64,000 nucleotides of DNA from Clostridiales bacterium (GCA_018365455.1 JAGZJZ010000001.1:1-64000), one strand, 5' to 3'. Shown: positions 44,405 through 54,607, numbered from the stretch's first letter. Made by a program: numbers and translations. Notes: a model not told the origin generated them from the sequence alone.

Positions 44405-45994
44405 CTAAAATGAATGGAATTTTTTAATTATTGCCTCTGCTACTTTTAAGCCATCCATTGCAGCACTGGTGATTCCACCTGCATAACCGGCGCCTTCGCC
44501 GCAGGGATATAATCCGGCTATGGTACTTTCACAGAAATCGTCTCTGGTAATGCGAAGGGGAGATGACGTCCGGCTCTCAATGCCTGAAAGAATGGCATCT
44601 TTTCTTGCAAAGCCTTTAATCATATGATCAAAGCCTAAAATGCCCTGTTCAATGGAATCACCCAGGAATTTGGGCAGGCATTCTCTTAAATTTCCAAAAT
44701 CATATGCGCCTTTTATAGCCGGAGCAAACTCACCGGGACCGTTGCTGCTGCGATGTTTTACAAAGTCCTCAAACAGCTGCACCGGTACTTTTCCATTACA
44801 CAGCGCATAAGCCTTTTGTTCCAGATTCTGCTGAAATCTCACACCGCTTAGTGAATCCACCGCTTCGTAATCGTCCGGAGTGACTGTTACCACTATGGCA
44901 CTGTTTGCATTTGCTCCATCCCTTTTTTGATAACTCATGCCGTTAACCGCGGTCATGCCGTTTTCAGATGAGGCATTTACCACGTAGCCGCCGGGGCACA
45001 TACAGAATGAATATACGCCTCTTCCGTTCTCCAGTTTTTTGGTAAGCTTGTAATCAGCGGCAGGCAGGGTTTTTAAATCCGTTCTGGCATATTGGGACTG
45101 GTTGATCATACTCTGGGGATGTTCAATCCGAAGCCCTACGGCAAAGGATTTTGGTGTCATGGCAAGGGGTTTGCGGGACAGCATGGAAAAGGTATCTCTT
45201 GCACTGTGACCGATTGCCAGTACTACTACTGCCGTATTTAAGGTCTCATGGTCATTTATGCAAATGCTCTCGATCCTGCCGTCACGGATGTGCAGATCCG
45301 TCATCTGGCTTTCAAAACGTACCTCTCCGCCCAGACGCTGTATCTCCAGCCGCATATTTTTTACTACAGCCCGAAGGACATCCGTTCCAATATGGGGTTT
45401 GTTCAGATACAAAATGGAGCTGTCAGCACCTGCCTCCACAAATGTTTCCAGTACATAGCGTCCCCGCCCTTTCGGATCCTTAACCATGGTATTTAGTTTT
45501 CCATCTGAAAAAGTACCGGCGCCGCCCTCTCCGAACTGGACGTTGGAAGAAAGTTTTAAGGGATTTCCTTTCCAGAAGCTTTCCACTGTCTTAGAGCGTG
45601 CGTCCACGTCTTCGCCCCGTTCCAAGATCAGAGGACGGTAGCCGCACTTTGCAAGGAGCAGACCGCAGAACAATCCGGCAGGACCCATTCCCACAATAAC
45701 CGGACGGTCCTTTAATGCTTCTTCTCCGCTGGACGGAATTTGATAAGAAACCGGTACGGACTTGACAATCTGGCTGTTTTTACACTTTTTTAAGACCACA
45801 TGCTCCTTTTCCACCTCAGCATCTATGGTATAGCTGTATTTGATATCCGGTTTCTTGCGTGCATCTATGGAACGTTTTACAATATGGAAACTTTTCAGAT
45901 CTGCTTCCTTTATTTTCAGTTCTCTGCAGACGGCCCGCGCCAGGTCTTCTTTTGTATGTTCCGGCTGTAATTTTATCTGCGGAATCCTAATCAT
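44405..45994 (-). CDS. NAD(P)/FAD-dependent oxidoreductase (uncharacterised FAD dehydrogenase)
   Basis: A 529-residue flavoprotein. Residues 1-85 form a ferredoxin-like N-terminal domain usual in this family (IRIPQIKLQPEHTKEDL). The FAD-binding dinucleotide fold is VIVGMGPAGLFCGLLLAKCGY, and the C-terminus has GLYPCGEGAGYAGGITSAAMDG. Homologues are annotated only as FAD-dependent dehydrogenases with no known substrate. It stands between radC and a HI0933-type flavoprotein, separated from the latter by a palindromic element. Confidence 0.85.
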   Translation of the reverse strand: MIRIPQIKLQPEHTKEDLARAVCRELKIKEADLKSFHIVKRSIDARKKPDIKYSYTIDAEVEKEHVVLKKCKNSQIVKSVPVSYQIPSSGEEALKDRPVIVGMGPAGLFCGLLLAKCGYRPLILERGEDVDARSKTVESFWKGNPLKLSSNVQFGEGGAGTFSDGKLNTMVKDPKGRGRYVLETFVEAGADSSILYLNKPHIGTDVLRAVVKNMRLEIQRLGGEVRFESQMTDLHIRDGRIESICINDHETLNTAVVVLAIGHSARDTFSMLSRKPLAMTPKSFAVGLRIEHPQSMINQSQYARTDLKTLPAADYKLTKKLENGRGVYSFCMCPGGYVVNASSENGMTAVNGMSYQKRDGANANSAIVVTVTPDDYEAVDSLSGVRFQQNLEQKAYALCNGKVPVQLFEDFVKHRSSNGPGEFAPAIKGAYDFGNLRECLPKFLGDSIEQGILGFDHMIKGFARKDAILSGIESRTSSPLRITRDDFCESTIAGLYPCGEGAGYAGGITSAAMDGLKVAEAIIKKFHSF

Positions 45995-46009
45995 TCATAT
46001 CCTCCTATA

Positions 46010-46054
46010 GAGCGTGGTGCAAACTGACAGGAAATCAATTTCAAATACACGCTC
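46010..46054. repeat. Short palindromic intergenic element with GAGCGTG/CACGCTC ends
   Basis: GAGCGTG at 46010-46016 and CACGCTC at 46048-46054, with the family segment CTGACAGGAAATCAATTTC between them. It is an internally deleted form of the element, lying between the two flavoprotein genes. Confidence 0.7.
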
Positions 46055-46061
46055 GTTTACC

Positions 46062-47300
46062 TTAATTTACTGTTTCATGATTACAGGTGCTGTGCAGACC
46101 TGCTGTGTAACCGCTGGACCATGCCCACTGCAGATTGTATCCTCCGCAGGCACCGTCAATATCCAGGATTTCTCCGGCTAGAAAAAGACCGGGGGCGATT
46201 TTAGATTCCAGACTGGTATTGTCTACTTCCTGTACGGAAACCCCGCCAGAGCATACCTGTGCCTGGGAAAAATCCCGAAAACCGCTGATCTCAGCCATAC
46301 TGCTTTTAATAGAGCCGGTAAGTGACTTGATTTCATCTGTCGTAACAGCATCTGCAGGCTTCGTATTTTTTATTTTGGACTTTTTTAGCATCACGTTAAT
46401 GATTTTCTTGTTTAACAGACCGGTGAGAATCTCTTCTACTGTTCGTTTGGGATATTGCAGAGCGCGGTTTTTTAATATATCTATCAGTTCTTCTGTCTGG
46501 TAATCCGGCATCAAATCCACACTGACCTGGACATTTTTGTTTGCTGACAGGGCTCTGACTGCAAAACGGCTGAGCTGGAATACTACGATTCCGGAAATGC
46601 CGTAATCGGTCCACTGTAATTCGCCGGATTCAGTCATGATGGGGGCTTGTTCCACATAAAGAGTCAGACAGGATTGACTGCGTACCCCGGCGAGGCTTTT
46701 ATACCAGTCCCCTTTTACCTTTAGCGGAACCAGGGCAGGCAGCGGGGGAATAATCCTGTGACCTGCCATCGCTGCCAGATCATAGCCGCTTCCATCGGAA
46801 CCGGTAACGGGTGCCGCTTTGGAACCGGCACTTAAGATAACAGCATCAGCCGAATAGGTCCAGCTATCCGTTTCGATCTGCCAGTTTCCCTTAGCATAAT
46901 ACAGCCCTTTTACTTTCTCCAGGCATTTCAGTTTTATGGAAAGCCTTTTTACTTCCATTAACAGAAGGTCTAAAACAGCAGATGCCTGTTCTACATAAGG
47001 GTATATATAGCCGCCCCGGTCTTTTAGCAGAAGTCCCAGATCTTCAAAAAATGCCAGGGTATCCGATACGCTGAACTGTTTTAGAATATGGCTGACAAAT
47101 TCCGGGGTATTGGAACGGAAGACATTTGGATCTGACATGGCGGTATTGGTAAGATTACATTTCCCGTTCCCGGTTGTCAGCAGTTTTTTGCCTGGTTTTT
47201 CCATCCCTTCCAGTATGGTGACGGAAGCGCCGTTTCTGGCAGCTGTAATGGCTGCAATCAGACCGGAAGCGCCGGCACCGATGACGAAAACCTTTTTCAT
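46062..47300 (-). CDS. HI0933/YhiN-family flavoprotein
   Basis: A 412-residue FAD enzyme with the N-terminal dinucleotide motif FVIGAGASGLIAAITAAR, the TTGNGKCNLTN block and the C-terminal GLFLAGEILDIDGACGGYNLQWAWSSG, all diagnostic of HI0933-like proteins (often named aminoacetone oxidase family). The reaction is unknown. It lies 23 bp downstream of the methionine gamma-lyase-family gene and is probably co-transcribed with it. Confidence 0.9.
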   Translation of the reverse strand: MKKVFVIGAGASGLIAAITAARNGASVTILEGMEKPGKKLLTTGNGKCNLTNTAMSDPNVFRSNTPEFVSHILKQFSVSDTLAFFEDLGLLLKDRGGYIYPYVEQASAVLDLLLMEVKRLSIKLKCLEKVKGLYYAKGNWQIETDSWTYSADAVILSAGSKAAPVTGSDGSGYDLAAMAGHRIIPPLPALVPLKVKGDWYKSLAGVRSQSCLTLYVEQAPIMTESGELQWTDYGISGIVVFQLSRFAVRALSANKNVQVSVDLMPDYQTEELIDILKNRALQYPKRTVEEILTGLLNKKIINVMLKKSKIKNTKPADAVTTDEIKSLTGSIKSSMAEISGFRDFSQAQVCSGGVSVQEVDNTSLESKIAPGLFLAGEILDIDGACGGYNLQWAWSSGYTAGLHSTCNHETVN

Positions 47301-47323
47301 GATACGTTCACTCCTATCTTCCG

Positions 47324-48616
47324 TTATGGAAGTTTTACTAAGTCCTTCTCGATCAGCCGCTGAAGGGATTTTAAGATACCCAGTTTGGCATGCTGCCAGG
47401 TGAGTCCGCCCTGGAAATAAACGGCATAGGGCGGTTTAATCGGACCGTCTGCACTTAACTCAATAGAGGAACCCTGAATAAAGGCTCCGGCAGCCATGAT
47501 GACATCACTGTCATATCCCGGCATAGCCCAAGGCTCCGGCGTCACATAGCTGTCTACCGGTGCAGCAGCCTGAATGCCCTCACAAAAAGCAATGACGCCC
47601 TCAGGGAAACCAAATTCTACTGCCTGGATGATATCGTGCCGGCTTTCCTGACCATTAGGTACGACCTTAAATCCCAGTTTTTCATAAACATTTGCAGCAA
47701 AAATGGCACCCTTTAATGCTCCGCCAACTACGGTTGGTGCCAGGAAAAGACCCTGGTAAAAGGACTGCATTATGCCTAATGTTGCGCCTACTTCCCTGCC
47801 AAGACCCGGAGAGGTCAGACGGTAAGAAGCATTTTCGATACATTTTTCGGTACCTGCAATGTATCCGCCTATGGGAGCCAGTCCTCCGCCCGGGTTCTTA
47901 ATCAGAGATCCTACGACCATATCCGCTCCTACGTCAGAGGGCTCCATGCATTCTACAAATTCACCGTAACAGTTATCTACCATACAAATGATGTCCGGAT
48001 TGATGGATTTTACAAATGATATGGCTTCACCGATAGCGGCAACTGAGAGGGTTGGACGGGTCTGATAGCCTTTAGAACGCTGGATCTCTATCATTTTTGT
48101 CTTTTCGCTCAGCGTTTCTTTTATTTTTTCGAAATCAAAACTTCCGTCTTCCAAAAGGTCAACCTGTTTATAAGTTACCCCATATTCTGCAAGGGAACCG
48201 GTTGAGGGGCGGATACCAATGACCTCTTCCAAGGTATCGTAAGGTTTGCCCGATATGGATACAAGCTCATCTCCGGGTCTTAAGTTTCCGGAAAGTGCCA
48301 CAGCCAATGCGTGGGTGCCGCAGGTAATCTGAGGTCGAACCAGAGCCGCTTCCGTATGAAAAACGCTGGCATAAACAGCTTCCAGAGTCTCTCTGCCCGC
48401 ATCGTTATATCCATAACCGGTACTGGAGGTGAAATGTTCCGCACAGACGCGGTTCTGCTGCAGTGCCCGGATGACTTTTAACTGGTTAAATTCCACGATT
48501 TCATCTATTTTGTCAAAACGTTCTTTGAGACTGGCTTCGATTTCTTTTCCGTATGTGAATACATCCTTGTGAATCTCCAGTGACTCATACATCTCTTCGA
48601 TTGTGTAATTATTCAT
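47324..48616 (-). CDS. Methionine gamma-lyase family (aluminium-resistance-like) PLP enzyme
   Basis: A 430-residue fold-type I PLP protein of the YnbB / Met_gamma_lyase (PF06838) family. The block VGSLIKNPGGGLAPIGGYIAG contains the likely PLP lysine, and IRPQITCGTHALAVALSGNLRPGDEL is typical. The name comes from similarity; activity is not proven for this family, also called aluminium resistance protein. AAAGGA precedes the ATG. As in Bacillus it sits near miaA. Confidence 0.88.
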   Translation of the reverse strand: MNNYTIEEMYESLEIHKDVFTYGKEIEASLKERFDKIDEIVEFNQLKVIRALQQNRVCAEHFTSSTGYGYNDAGRETLEAVYASVFHTEAALVRPQITCGTHALAVALSGNLRPGDELVSISGKPYDTLEEVIGIRPSTGSLAEYGVTYKQVDLLEDGSFDFEKIKETLSEKTKMIEIQRSKGYQTRPTLSVAAIGEAISFVKSINPDIICMVDNCYGEFVECMEPSDVGADMVVGSLIKNPGGGLAPIGGYIAGTEKCIENASYRLTSPGLGREVGATLGIMQSFYQGLFLAPTVVGGALKGAIFAANVYEKLGFKVVPNGQESRHDIIQAVEFGFPEGVIAFCEGIQAAAPVDSYVTPEPWAMPGYDSDVIMAAGAFIQGSSIELSADGPIKPPYAVYFQGGLTWQHAKLGILKSLQRLIEKDLVKLP

Positions 48617-48634
48617 AATTTCCTTTCACAGCAT

Positions 48635-49576
48635 CTATATATTTTTCTCTTTTAAAATGCTCAGCATAGCATGGAGTATCTCCGTATTATTATAAGCAAA
48701 ATGGTCTTTATCCATCCAGATCACATCTTTTTCCCGTTTAAACCAGGTAATCTGGCGCTTGGCGAAATGTCTGGTATCCCGTTTTAAGATATAAACGGCT
48801 TCTTCCAGGGTGCAGTTCCCTTCCAGATAATCCAGGATTTCTTTGTAGCCAAGTCCCTGCATGGACACCATCTCTTTGGTATAGCCTTTTTCTTTTAACT
48901 GCGCCACTTCGTTTAAGAGCCCCTCTTCCAGCATGCGGTCTATTCTTAAATTGATTCGTTCATACAGGTTAGAACGTACATCGTTTAATACGAAATATGC
49001 GAAATTATAGGGGGATTCTTTTTGGCGCTCCTGTTCATTGTGACGTGAAATGGGCTGACCGGTATCATGGAAAAATTCCAGCGCCCGAATCACCCGTTTC
49101 ACGTTGTTTGGATGGATTTCCATGGCGGATTTGGGATCGGCAATCTGCAGTTTTTCATGGAGAAATGCACTTCCCTTTGTAGCAGCCAGCTCTTCCAATT
49201 CCTGGCGGTATGCGCTGTTTTCCCGGGTCTCGGTGAAGTCAATGTCATATAAAACAGCTTGAATATAAAATCCGGTGCCTCCAGTTAGTATGGGGATTTT
49301 CCCTTTTTCCCAGATCTGCTGCATATATTTTTTTGCATACTCCTGAAAGCGGACTACGTGAAATTCCTCATCCGGGTCAAATTCATCGATCAGATAATGA
49401 GGGACACCTTCCATCTCAGAGGGTTTTATTTTTGCAGAGCCGATATCCATGCCCCGGTATACCTGCATAGAGTCGGCAGAGATAATTTCGCCGTTCACTT
49501 CTTTTGCCAGGGCGATGGAAAGCTCGGTTTTTCCAACGGCTGTGGGACCGGTTAATATAATAAGTGGTTTTTTCAT
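48635..49576 (-). CDS. miaA: tRNA dimethylallyltransferase
   Basis: A 313-residue enzyme adding a dimethylallyl group to A37 of tRNAs reading U-starting codons. P-loop GPTAVGKTELS, DSMQVYRGMDIGSAK, TGGTGFYIQAVL and the C-terminal ITWFKRE segment are visible. The start is ATG 49576 behind GGAGGG. Its product is the substrate of MiaB, encoded in the same block at 54.7-56.2 kb, so both steps of ms2i6A synthesis are encoded together with mismatch repair. Confidence 0.96.
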   Translation of the reverse strand: MKKPLIILTGPTAVGKTELSIALAKEVNGEIISADSMQVYRGMDIGSAKIKPSEMEGVPHYLIDEFDPDEEFHVVRFQEYAKKYMQQIWEKGKIPILTGGTGFYIQAVLYDIDFTETRENSAYRQELEELAATKGSAFLHEKLQIADPKSAMEIHPNNVKRVIRALEFFHDTGQPISRHNEQERQKESPYNFAYFVLNDVRSNLYERINLRIDRMLEEGLLNEVAQLKEKGYTKEMVSMQGLGYKEILDYLEGNCTLEEAVYILKRDTRHFAKRQITWFKREKDVIWMDKDHFAYNNTEILHAMLSILKEKNI

Positions 49577-49592
49577 AGCAACCTTTCCCTCC

Positions 49593-51812
49593 TTATACAA
49601 TACGCTTGAATTTTTTTTCCAATTCATACTTTGTCATGGAGATGATGGTAGGCCTTCCATGAGGACAGTTGTATGGATTTTCTAAGGTGAGCAGCTCAGC
49701 GATCAGGCTTTCTGCTTCCATGGCGGTCATCTTATGGTTGCCCTTAACAGCCGCTTTACAGGACATGGAAGCAATTTTTTCATTGATTACTTCCGCTTTC
49801 ATCCGTCCGGTCTGCTCTCCCAGGCTGTCCAGCATCTCAATAAACAGATCCTGCTGGGCAATCCCGAATAAATTATCCGGTACAGCCCGGATGGAATATT
49901 CCTTCCCACCAAACGGTTCGATTTCAAAACCGATCTGGGTAAAATTATCCATATAACGCTTTAACAGATCTTCTTCCTGCATACTGAGGGTCAGAATAAT
50001 CGGCGGGCACAGATATTGAGAAGTAAAGTTACGGCGATTGAGGTTATTCATGGTTCTTTCGTATAGAACCTTCTCATGTGCCGCATGCTGGTCGATAATA
50101 TAAAGCTTTTCCTGGAATTCAACCAGCCAGTAAGTACCGAATACCTGTCCGATAATCCGGTGTTCGGATACACTTTCTTTGGAAAGCAGTTTTCCTTCAA
50201 AGAGGTCTATCTGCTGAGCGGATTCCATGCCAGTAACTGATACGTCACCTGTACGTTGGTAATTGCCCGGCATGGCATCAGCATCGGAAGCTCCTGCCTG
50301 GCTCAAATTTGCTTCATCAGATGCAATTGACGGCATTTGTGGAGTTGATCCAGAAGCAATCGACATATCCCCGGCTTGCGCTGCTATTTCTCCCTGAGAG
50401 TCCGGATTTACAATATTTTGGGTCTGGCTGGATGCAGCAACAACTGATGCATCAGGCAATACATCTTTCTGCCCTGCCTCTGTTTTAGGTAACAACGAAG
50501 ACATCAGGTTCTTTGTGTCTTCATAAACAGGTTTATTTGCAGGGACAGATCCACGTTCAGCATTATCAGGACGTTCAGCATGTCCGGTACTTCTAGCATA
50601 TTCGGTACTTTTAGCATGTTCGGTACGTTCAGCATGTTCACCAATAGGACGTGGTGCACCTGGTTTTGGGGGATAAGCCTTTCCTGGGGATGCCTGATAA
50701 TTGCTTCTCTCCCGCATCTGTTCCAGTCTGTTTTTTTCAAATGGTTCCGGAATAGATTGCAGAACTTTTGCTTCTTTTATTTTTTCCGTTTTATCTGCTT
50801 TGACGGTTACTTCCGGGATGAGTTCTTTCTGAGTCAGACCCTGTTTTACAGAGTCGTAGACCAGCTGATACATTTTTTCATTGTCTGCAAAACGCAGCTC
50901 CATTTTTGTGGGATGGACATTGATATCCAGTAAGTCCCCGTCCATTGTAAAATGAATAGCGGTAAAAGGATATTTATGCTGCATCATAAATGTTTTATAG
51001 GCATCTTCGATTGCCCGGGCAATAATGTTACTCTTTATATAACGCCCGTTTATAAAATAATTTTCGTAATTGCGGTTTCCTCTGGAAACAATTGGTTTTC
51101 CAATATATCCTTTCAGCGATACCTGTTCATTTGCATTCTCCAGGGCGATGAGGTGGTTGGCGATATCCCGCCCATAGACGTTGTAAATGATATCTTTTAG
51201 ATTATCATTCCCTGAGGTATGCATTTTCGTCTGATTATTGCTGATAAATTTAAAGGAAACATTTGGATGGGATAATGCCAGCCGTTCCATCAGGTCATTG
51301 ATGTAACCTGCTTCTGTCATACTGGATTTTAAAAACTTTTTTCGGGCGGGTGTATTGAAGAAAATATTGCGCACCAGGAAAGTGGTTCCTTCCGGTGCAC
51401 CGATTTCTTCTTTGGATTTCTCGGTTCCGCCTTCAATAATATAGCGGGTTCCGGTAAGGCTGCCTGCAGTCTTCGTAATTAATTCCACCTGGCAGACTGC
51501 TGCAATGCTGGACAGCGCTTCGCCGCGAAATCCAAGGGAGGTTACCCCCAGCAAATCTTCTACCCGTTTGATTTTACTGGTAGCATGGCGTAAAAATGCC
51601 AGGGGTACCTGTTCCTGGGAAATCCCTTCCCCATTATCCGTGATGCGGATCAGAGAAGTTCCACCATCTTTGATTTCCACGGTTACTGCATTAGCACCTG
51701 CATCGATGGCATTTTCCACTAACTCCTTTACCACGGAGGCAGGACGTTCAATCACTTCCCCTGCCGCAATCTTATCAATTGTCTGTTGATCTAATACTTC
51801 GATCGTCTTCAT
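49593..51812 (-). CDS. mutL: DNA mismatch repair protein MutL
   Basis: A 739-residue MutL. The N-terminal GHKL ATPase has KIAAGEVIERPASVVKELVENAIDAG, DNGEGI and GFRGEAL. The C-terminal endonuclease domain carries the metal motif DQHAAHEKVLYE (DQHAx2Ex4E), so it nicks DNA without MutH. Between them is a long variable linker with five six-residue repeats. The start is ATG 51812 behind GGAGG. miaA follows after 16 bp. Confidence 0.96.
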   Translation of the reverse strand: MKTIEVLDQQTIDKIAAGEVIERPASVVKELVENAIDAGANAVTVEIKDGGTSLIRITDNGEGISQEQVPLAFLRHATSKIKRVEDLLGVTSLGFRGEALSSIAAVCQVELITKTAGSLTGTRYIIEGGTEKSKEEIGAPEGTTFLVRNIFFNTPARKKFLKSSMTEAGYINDLMERLALSHPNVSFKFISNNQTKMHTSGNDNLKDIIYNVYGRDIANHLIALENANEQVSLKGYIGKPIVSRGNRNYENYFINGRYIKSNIIARAIEDAYKTFMMQHKYPFTAIHFTMDGDLLDINVHPTKMELRFADNEKMYQLVYDSVKQGLTQKELIPEVTVKADKTEKIKEAKVLQSIPEPFEKNRLEQMRERSNYQASPGKAYPPKPGAPRPIGEHAERTEHAKSTEYARSTGHAERPDNAERGSVPANKPVYEDTKNLMSSLLPKTEAGQKDVLPDASVVAASSQTQNIVNPDSQGEIAAQAGDMSIASGSTPQMPSIASDEANLSQAGASDADAMPGNYQRTGDVSVTGMESAQQIDLFEGKLLSKESVSEHRIIGQVFGTYWLVEFQEKLYIIDQHAAHEKVLYERTMNNLNRRNFTSQYLCPPIILTLSMQEEDLLKRYMDNFTQIGFEIEPFGGKEYSIRAVPDNLFGIAQQDLFIEMLDSLGEQTGRMKAEVINEKIASMSCKAAVKGNHKMTAMEAESLIAELLTLENPYNCPHGRPTIISMTKYELEKKFKRIV
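50554..50643. repeat. Five 18-bp tandem repeats inside mutL
   Basis: Units of 18 bp with the core TTCAGCAT or variants encode successive hexapeptides of the form (E/G/D)-(H/Y/N)-A-(E/K/R)-(R/S)-(T/P/G) in the MutL linker. Being in frame, copy-number change would lengthen or shorten the linker without breaking the protein. Confidence 0.85.
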
Positions 51813-51842
51813 GTGTATACCTCCGTAACAGTTTAGACAGGT

Positions 51843-51935
51843 ATGCGCATTTACTGCGCATACCGCAGACTTGTCTGCCATACTGCGTCAATAGATAGTG
51901 TGAACGGAGTTCACACTGTGAACAGAGTTCACACT
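51843..51935. other. Inverted repeats between mutS and mutL
   Basis: The 125-bp gap holds TGCGCA(TTTAC)TGCGCA, AGAC/GTCT, and a tandem pair: GTGTGAAC-GGA-GTTCACAC followed at once by TGTGAAC-AGA-GTTCACA (about 51899-51934), a duplicated palindrome next to the mutS stop. There is no T tract, so readthrough into mutL is expected. Confidence 0.6.
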
Positions 51936-51937
51936 TA

Positions 51938-54586
51938 TCACCACCGATTCTTTAACTTGTTCTGAAGACGGTAAATGGTGTTGAGTGCATCAATTGGGGT
52001 CAGTGTGCCGATATCCATTTCTTTTAATTCCTGAAGGATATCCTGGTCGCTGACTGTATCAAACAGAGACATCTGCTCTAAATCTACCTGATCATATTTC
52101 TTGGTTTTAACTTTCGTTTTCGTACCGGTTTCAGCCTGGATTTCCCTGGCTTTAGCCGTGATGTCGGCATCACTTAATTCCTCTACAAGCTGTTTGGCAC
52201 GTTCAATAACTGTTTCCGGCACTCCGGCTAATTTTGCAACCTGGATTCCGTAGCTCTTATCTGCACCGCCTTTGACAATTTTTCGCAGGAAAACAATGTC
52301 ATCTCCCTTTTCTTTTACGGCAATACAGTAGTTATTGACACTGCTTAATTTACCTTCCAGTTCCGTAAGCTCATGATAGTGGGTGGCAAAAAGAGTCTTG
52401 GCACCCAATAGCTTTGGATTGCTGATGTGTTCCACTACTGCCCATGCAATACTCAGCCCGTCAAAGGTGCTGGTCCCCCTGCCGATTTCATCTAAGATCA
52501 GCAGGCTGTTGGAAGTGGCATTTCTTAAAATATTGGCAACCTCGGTCATTTCCACCATAAAGGTACTCTGTCCCGATGCCAGGTCATCAGAAGCGCCCAC
52601 TCGGGTAAAGATTCTGTCTACAATGCCTATCTTTGCGCTTGCAGCCGGTATAAAGCAGCCAATCTGTGCCATCAATACGATCAGGGCGCTTTGGCGCATA
52701 TAAGTGGATTTACCAGCCATATTAGGACCTGTGATAATGGAGATGCGGTTGCTTCCATTGTCCAGGTATGTATCGTTGGAAATAAACATATCATTGGAGA
52801 TCATTTTTTCCACAACGGGATGGCGTCCTTCTTTGATGTCGATGACGCCTTTTTCGTTGATGACAGGGCGCACATAATTATTTCGCTCTGCGATCAGAGA
52901 CAGGGACGCAAATACATCGATTTTGGCCACTGCTTTTGCGGTGGTCTGGATTCGCACGACTTCTGCAGCTATCCGGTCCCGCACCTCGTTAAAAAGGTCA
53001 TATTCTAGAGCAAACAGCTTATCTTCCGCTCCCAGAATAATATCTTCCAGCTCTTTTAACTCCGGTGTGATGTACCGTTCGGCATTCGCCAGCGTCTGTT
53101 TCCTGGTAAAGTAGTCGGGAACCAAGTTTTTATTGGAGTTGGTAACCTCCAGATAGTAGCCGAATACTTTGTTGAATTTAATTTTCAGGTTTCGGATCCC
53201 TGTTTTATCCCGCTCTTTGCTTTCTAATTCAGCCAGCCACGTCTTGCCTTCGGTTTTTGCATGGCGCAGCTTGTCGATTTCTTCATTGCATCCTTCTTTA
53301 ATGATACCGCCTTCCTTTATGGTAATAGGCGGTTCATCCATAATGGATGTGTCAATTAAATCACAGAGATCGGTCAGCTCGTCCATCTGCTCGTAAATAT
53401 CCGTCAGCAGTTCCTTTTTAAAGTCCCCAAGCAGATATTTAATGTGGGGAAGCATGGAAAGGGAGCTTTTAAATGCAATCAAATCTCTCGGATTAGCAGA
53501 TTTATAGCTGATTTTACTGATCAGCCGTTCCAGATCGTATACCGGATTTAAGTATTCCCGGATCTCTTCCCTGGATATGGCATTTTGATTTAATTCTTCA
53601 ATGGCATCCAGACGGGAATTTATTTCTGTTTTGTCGATGAGAGGCTGCTCGATAAAGCTTCTCAGCATCCTGGCACCCATAGCCGTCTTAGTCTTATCCA
53701 GAACCCACAGCAGGGAGCCTCTCTTTTGTTTTTCCCGCAGGGTCTCGCACAGTTCCAGATTTCTGCGTGTGGAACTGTCAATAATCATGTATTTTCCTGT
53801 GACGTAAGGTGTAAGGGTGGTGAGATTGGCAAGGGAAGTCTTCTGGGTTTCGGTCAGATACTGCAGAATTGCTCCTGCTGCAATGACGCCGCAGTCATAG
53901 TCAGCCAGACCAAGACCCTCAAGACTGTTCAGTTTAAAATGGTCCATCAGACTCCGTTTGCACAAGTCATCGTCAAAATACCAGGACTCCAGAGAATATA
54001 CGGTGATGCCAAGCCTGTTTTTCAGATCATCAATATCCATACCGCTGACATAAAAGGAATGATTGCAGATAATTTCTTTTGGAGAAAATTTAGTGATCTC
54101 ATCCATTAATTTCCGGGCGGAATCCAGTTCGGTTACAAAATAGTCGCCGGTTGTAATGTCAGAAATGGATACGCCGTATCTGTCGGCCATATAGACGATA
54201 CACATCAGATAATTGTTACGGGTTTCATCCAAAGCCTGGGTATTCAAATTGGTCCCGGGAGTTACGATACGCAGAACCTCTCTTTTTACAATTCCTTTTG
54301 CCATTTTCGGGTCTTCTACCTGCTCACAGATTGCAACCTTATAGCCTTTTGCCACCAGTTTTGTCAAATATCCGTCAACAGCATGATGAGGAACGCCGCA
54401 CATAGGCGCCCGCTCCTCCTGTCCACAATTTTTTCCTGTTAAAGTAATTTCCAGTTCTCTTGATGCAGTGATTGCATCCTCAAAAAACATTTCATAAAAG
54501 TCACCAAGGCGGTAAAATAAAATACAATCCTTGTATTGTTCCTTGGTAGCCATATATTGTTTCATCATTGGTGTTAGTTGTTCCAC
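51938..54586 (-). CDS. mutS: DNA mismatch repair protein MutS
   Basis: An 882-residue MutS1 with the mismatch-binding Phe-x-Glu (GDFYEMFFEDA) near the N-terminus, connector, lever and clamp domains, and the ATPase (ITGPNMAGKSTYMRQ, LLILDEIGRGTSTFDG, TLFATHYHELTEL). It recognises mispairs and recruits MutL. The start is GTG 54586 behind GAGAGGAAC. It lies between miaB and mutL on the minus strand; the hairpin at 54608-54766 separates it from miaB. Confidence 0.97.
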   Translation of the reverse strand: MEQLTPMMKQYMATKEQYKDCILFYRLGDFYEMFFEDAITASRELEITLTGKNCGQEERAPMCGVPHHAVDGYLTKLVAKGYKVAICEQVEDPKMAKGIVKREVLRIVTPGTNLNTQALDETRNNYLMCIVYMADRYGVSISDITTGDYFVTELDSARKLMDEITKFSPKEIICNHSFYVSGMDIDDLKNRLGITVYSLESWYFDDDLCKRSLMDHFKLNSLEGLGLADYDCGVIAAGAILQYLTETQKTSLANLTTLTPYVTGKYMIIDSSTRRNLELCETLREKQKRGSLLWVLDKTKTAMGARMLRSFIEQPLIDKTEINSRLDAIEELNQNAISREEIREYLNPVYDLERLISKISYKSANPRDLIAFKSSLSMLPHIKYLLGDFKKELLTDIYEQMDELTDLCDLIDTSIMDEPPITIKEGGIIKEGCNEEIDKLRHAKTEGKTWLAELESKERDKTGIRNLKIKFNKVFGYYLEVTNSNKNLVPDYFTRKQTLANAERYITPELKELEDIILGAEDKLFALEYDLFNEVRDRIAAEVVRIQTTAKAVAKIDVFASLSLIAERNNYVRPVINEKGVIDIKEGRHPVVEKMISNDMFISNDTYLDNGSNRISIITGPNMAGKSTYMRQSALIVLMAQIGCFIPAASAKIGIVDRIFTRVGASDDLASGQSTFMVEMTEVANILRNATSNSLLILDEIGRGTSTFDGLSIAWAVVEHISNPKLLGAKTLFATHYHELTELEGKLSSVNNYCIAVKEKGDDIVFLRKIVKGGADKSYGIQVAKLAGVPETVIERAKQLVEELSDADITAKAREIQAETGTKTKVKTKKYDQVDLEQMSLFDTVSDQDILQELKEMDIGTLTPIDALNTIYRLQNKLKNRW

Positions 54587-54607
54587 GCTTATGTTCCTCT
54601 CTATCTT

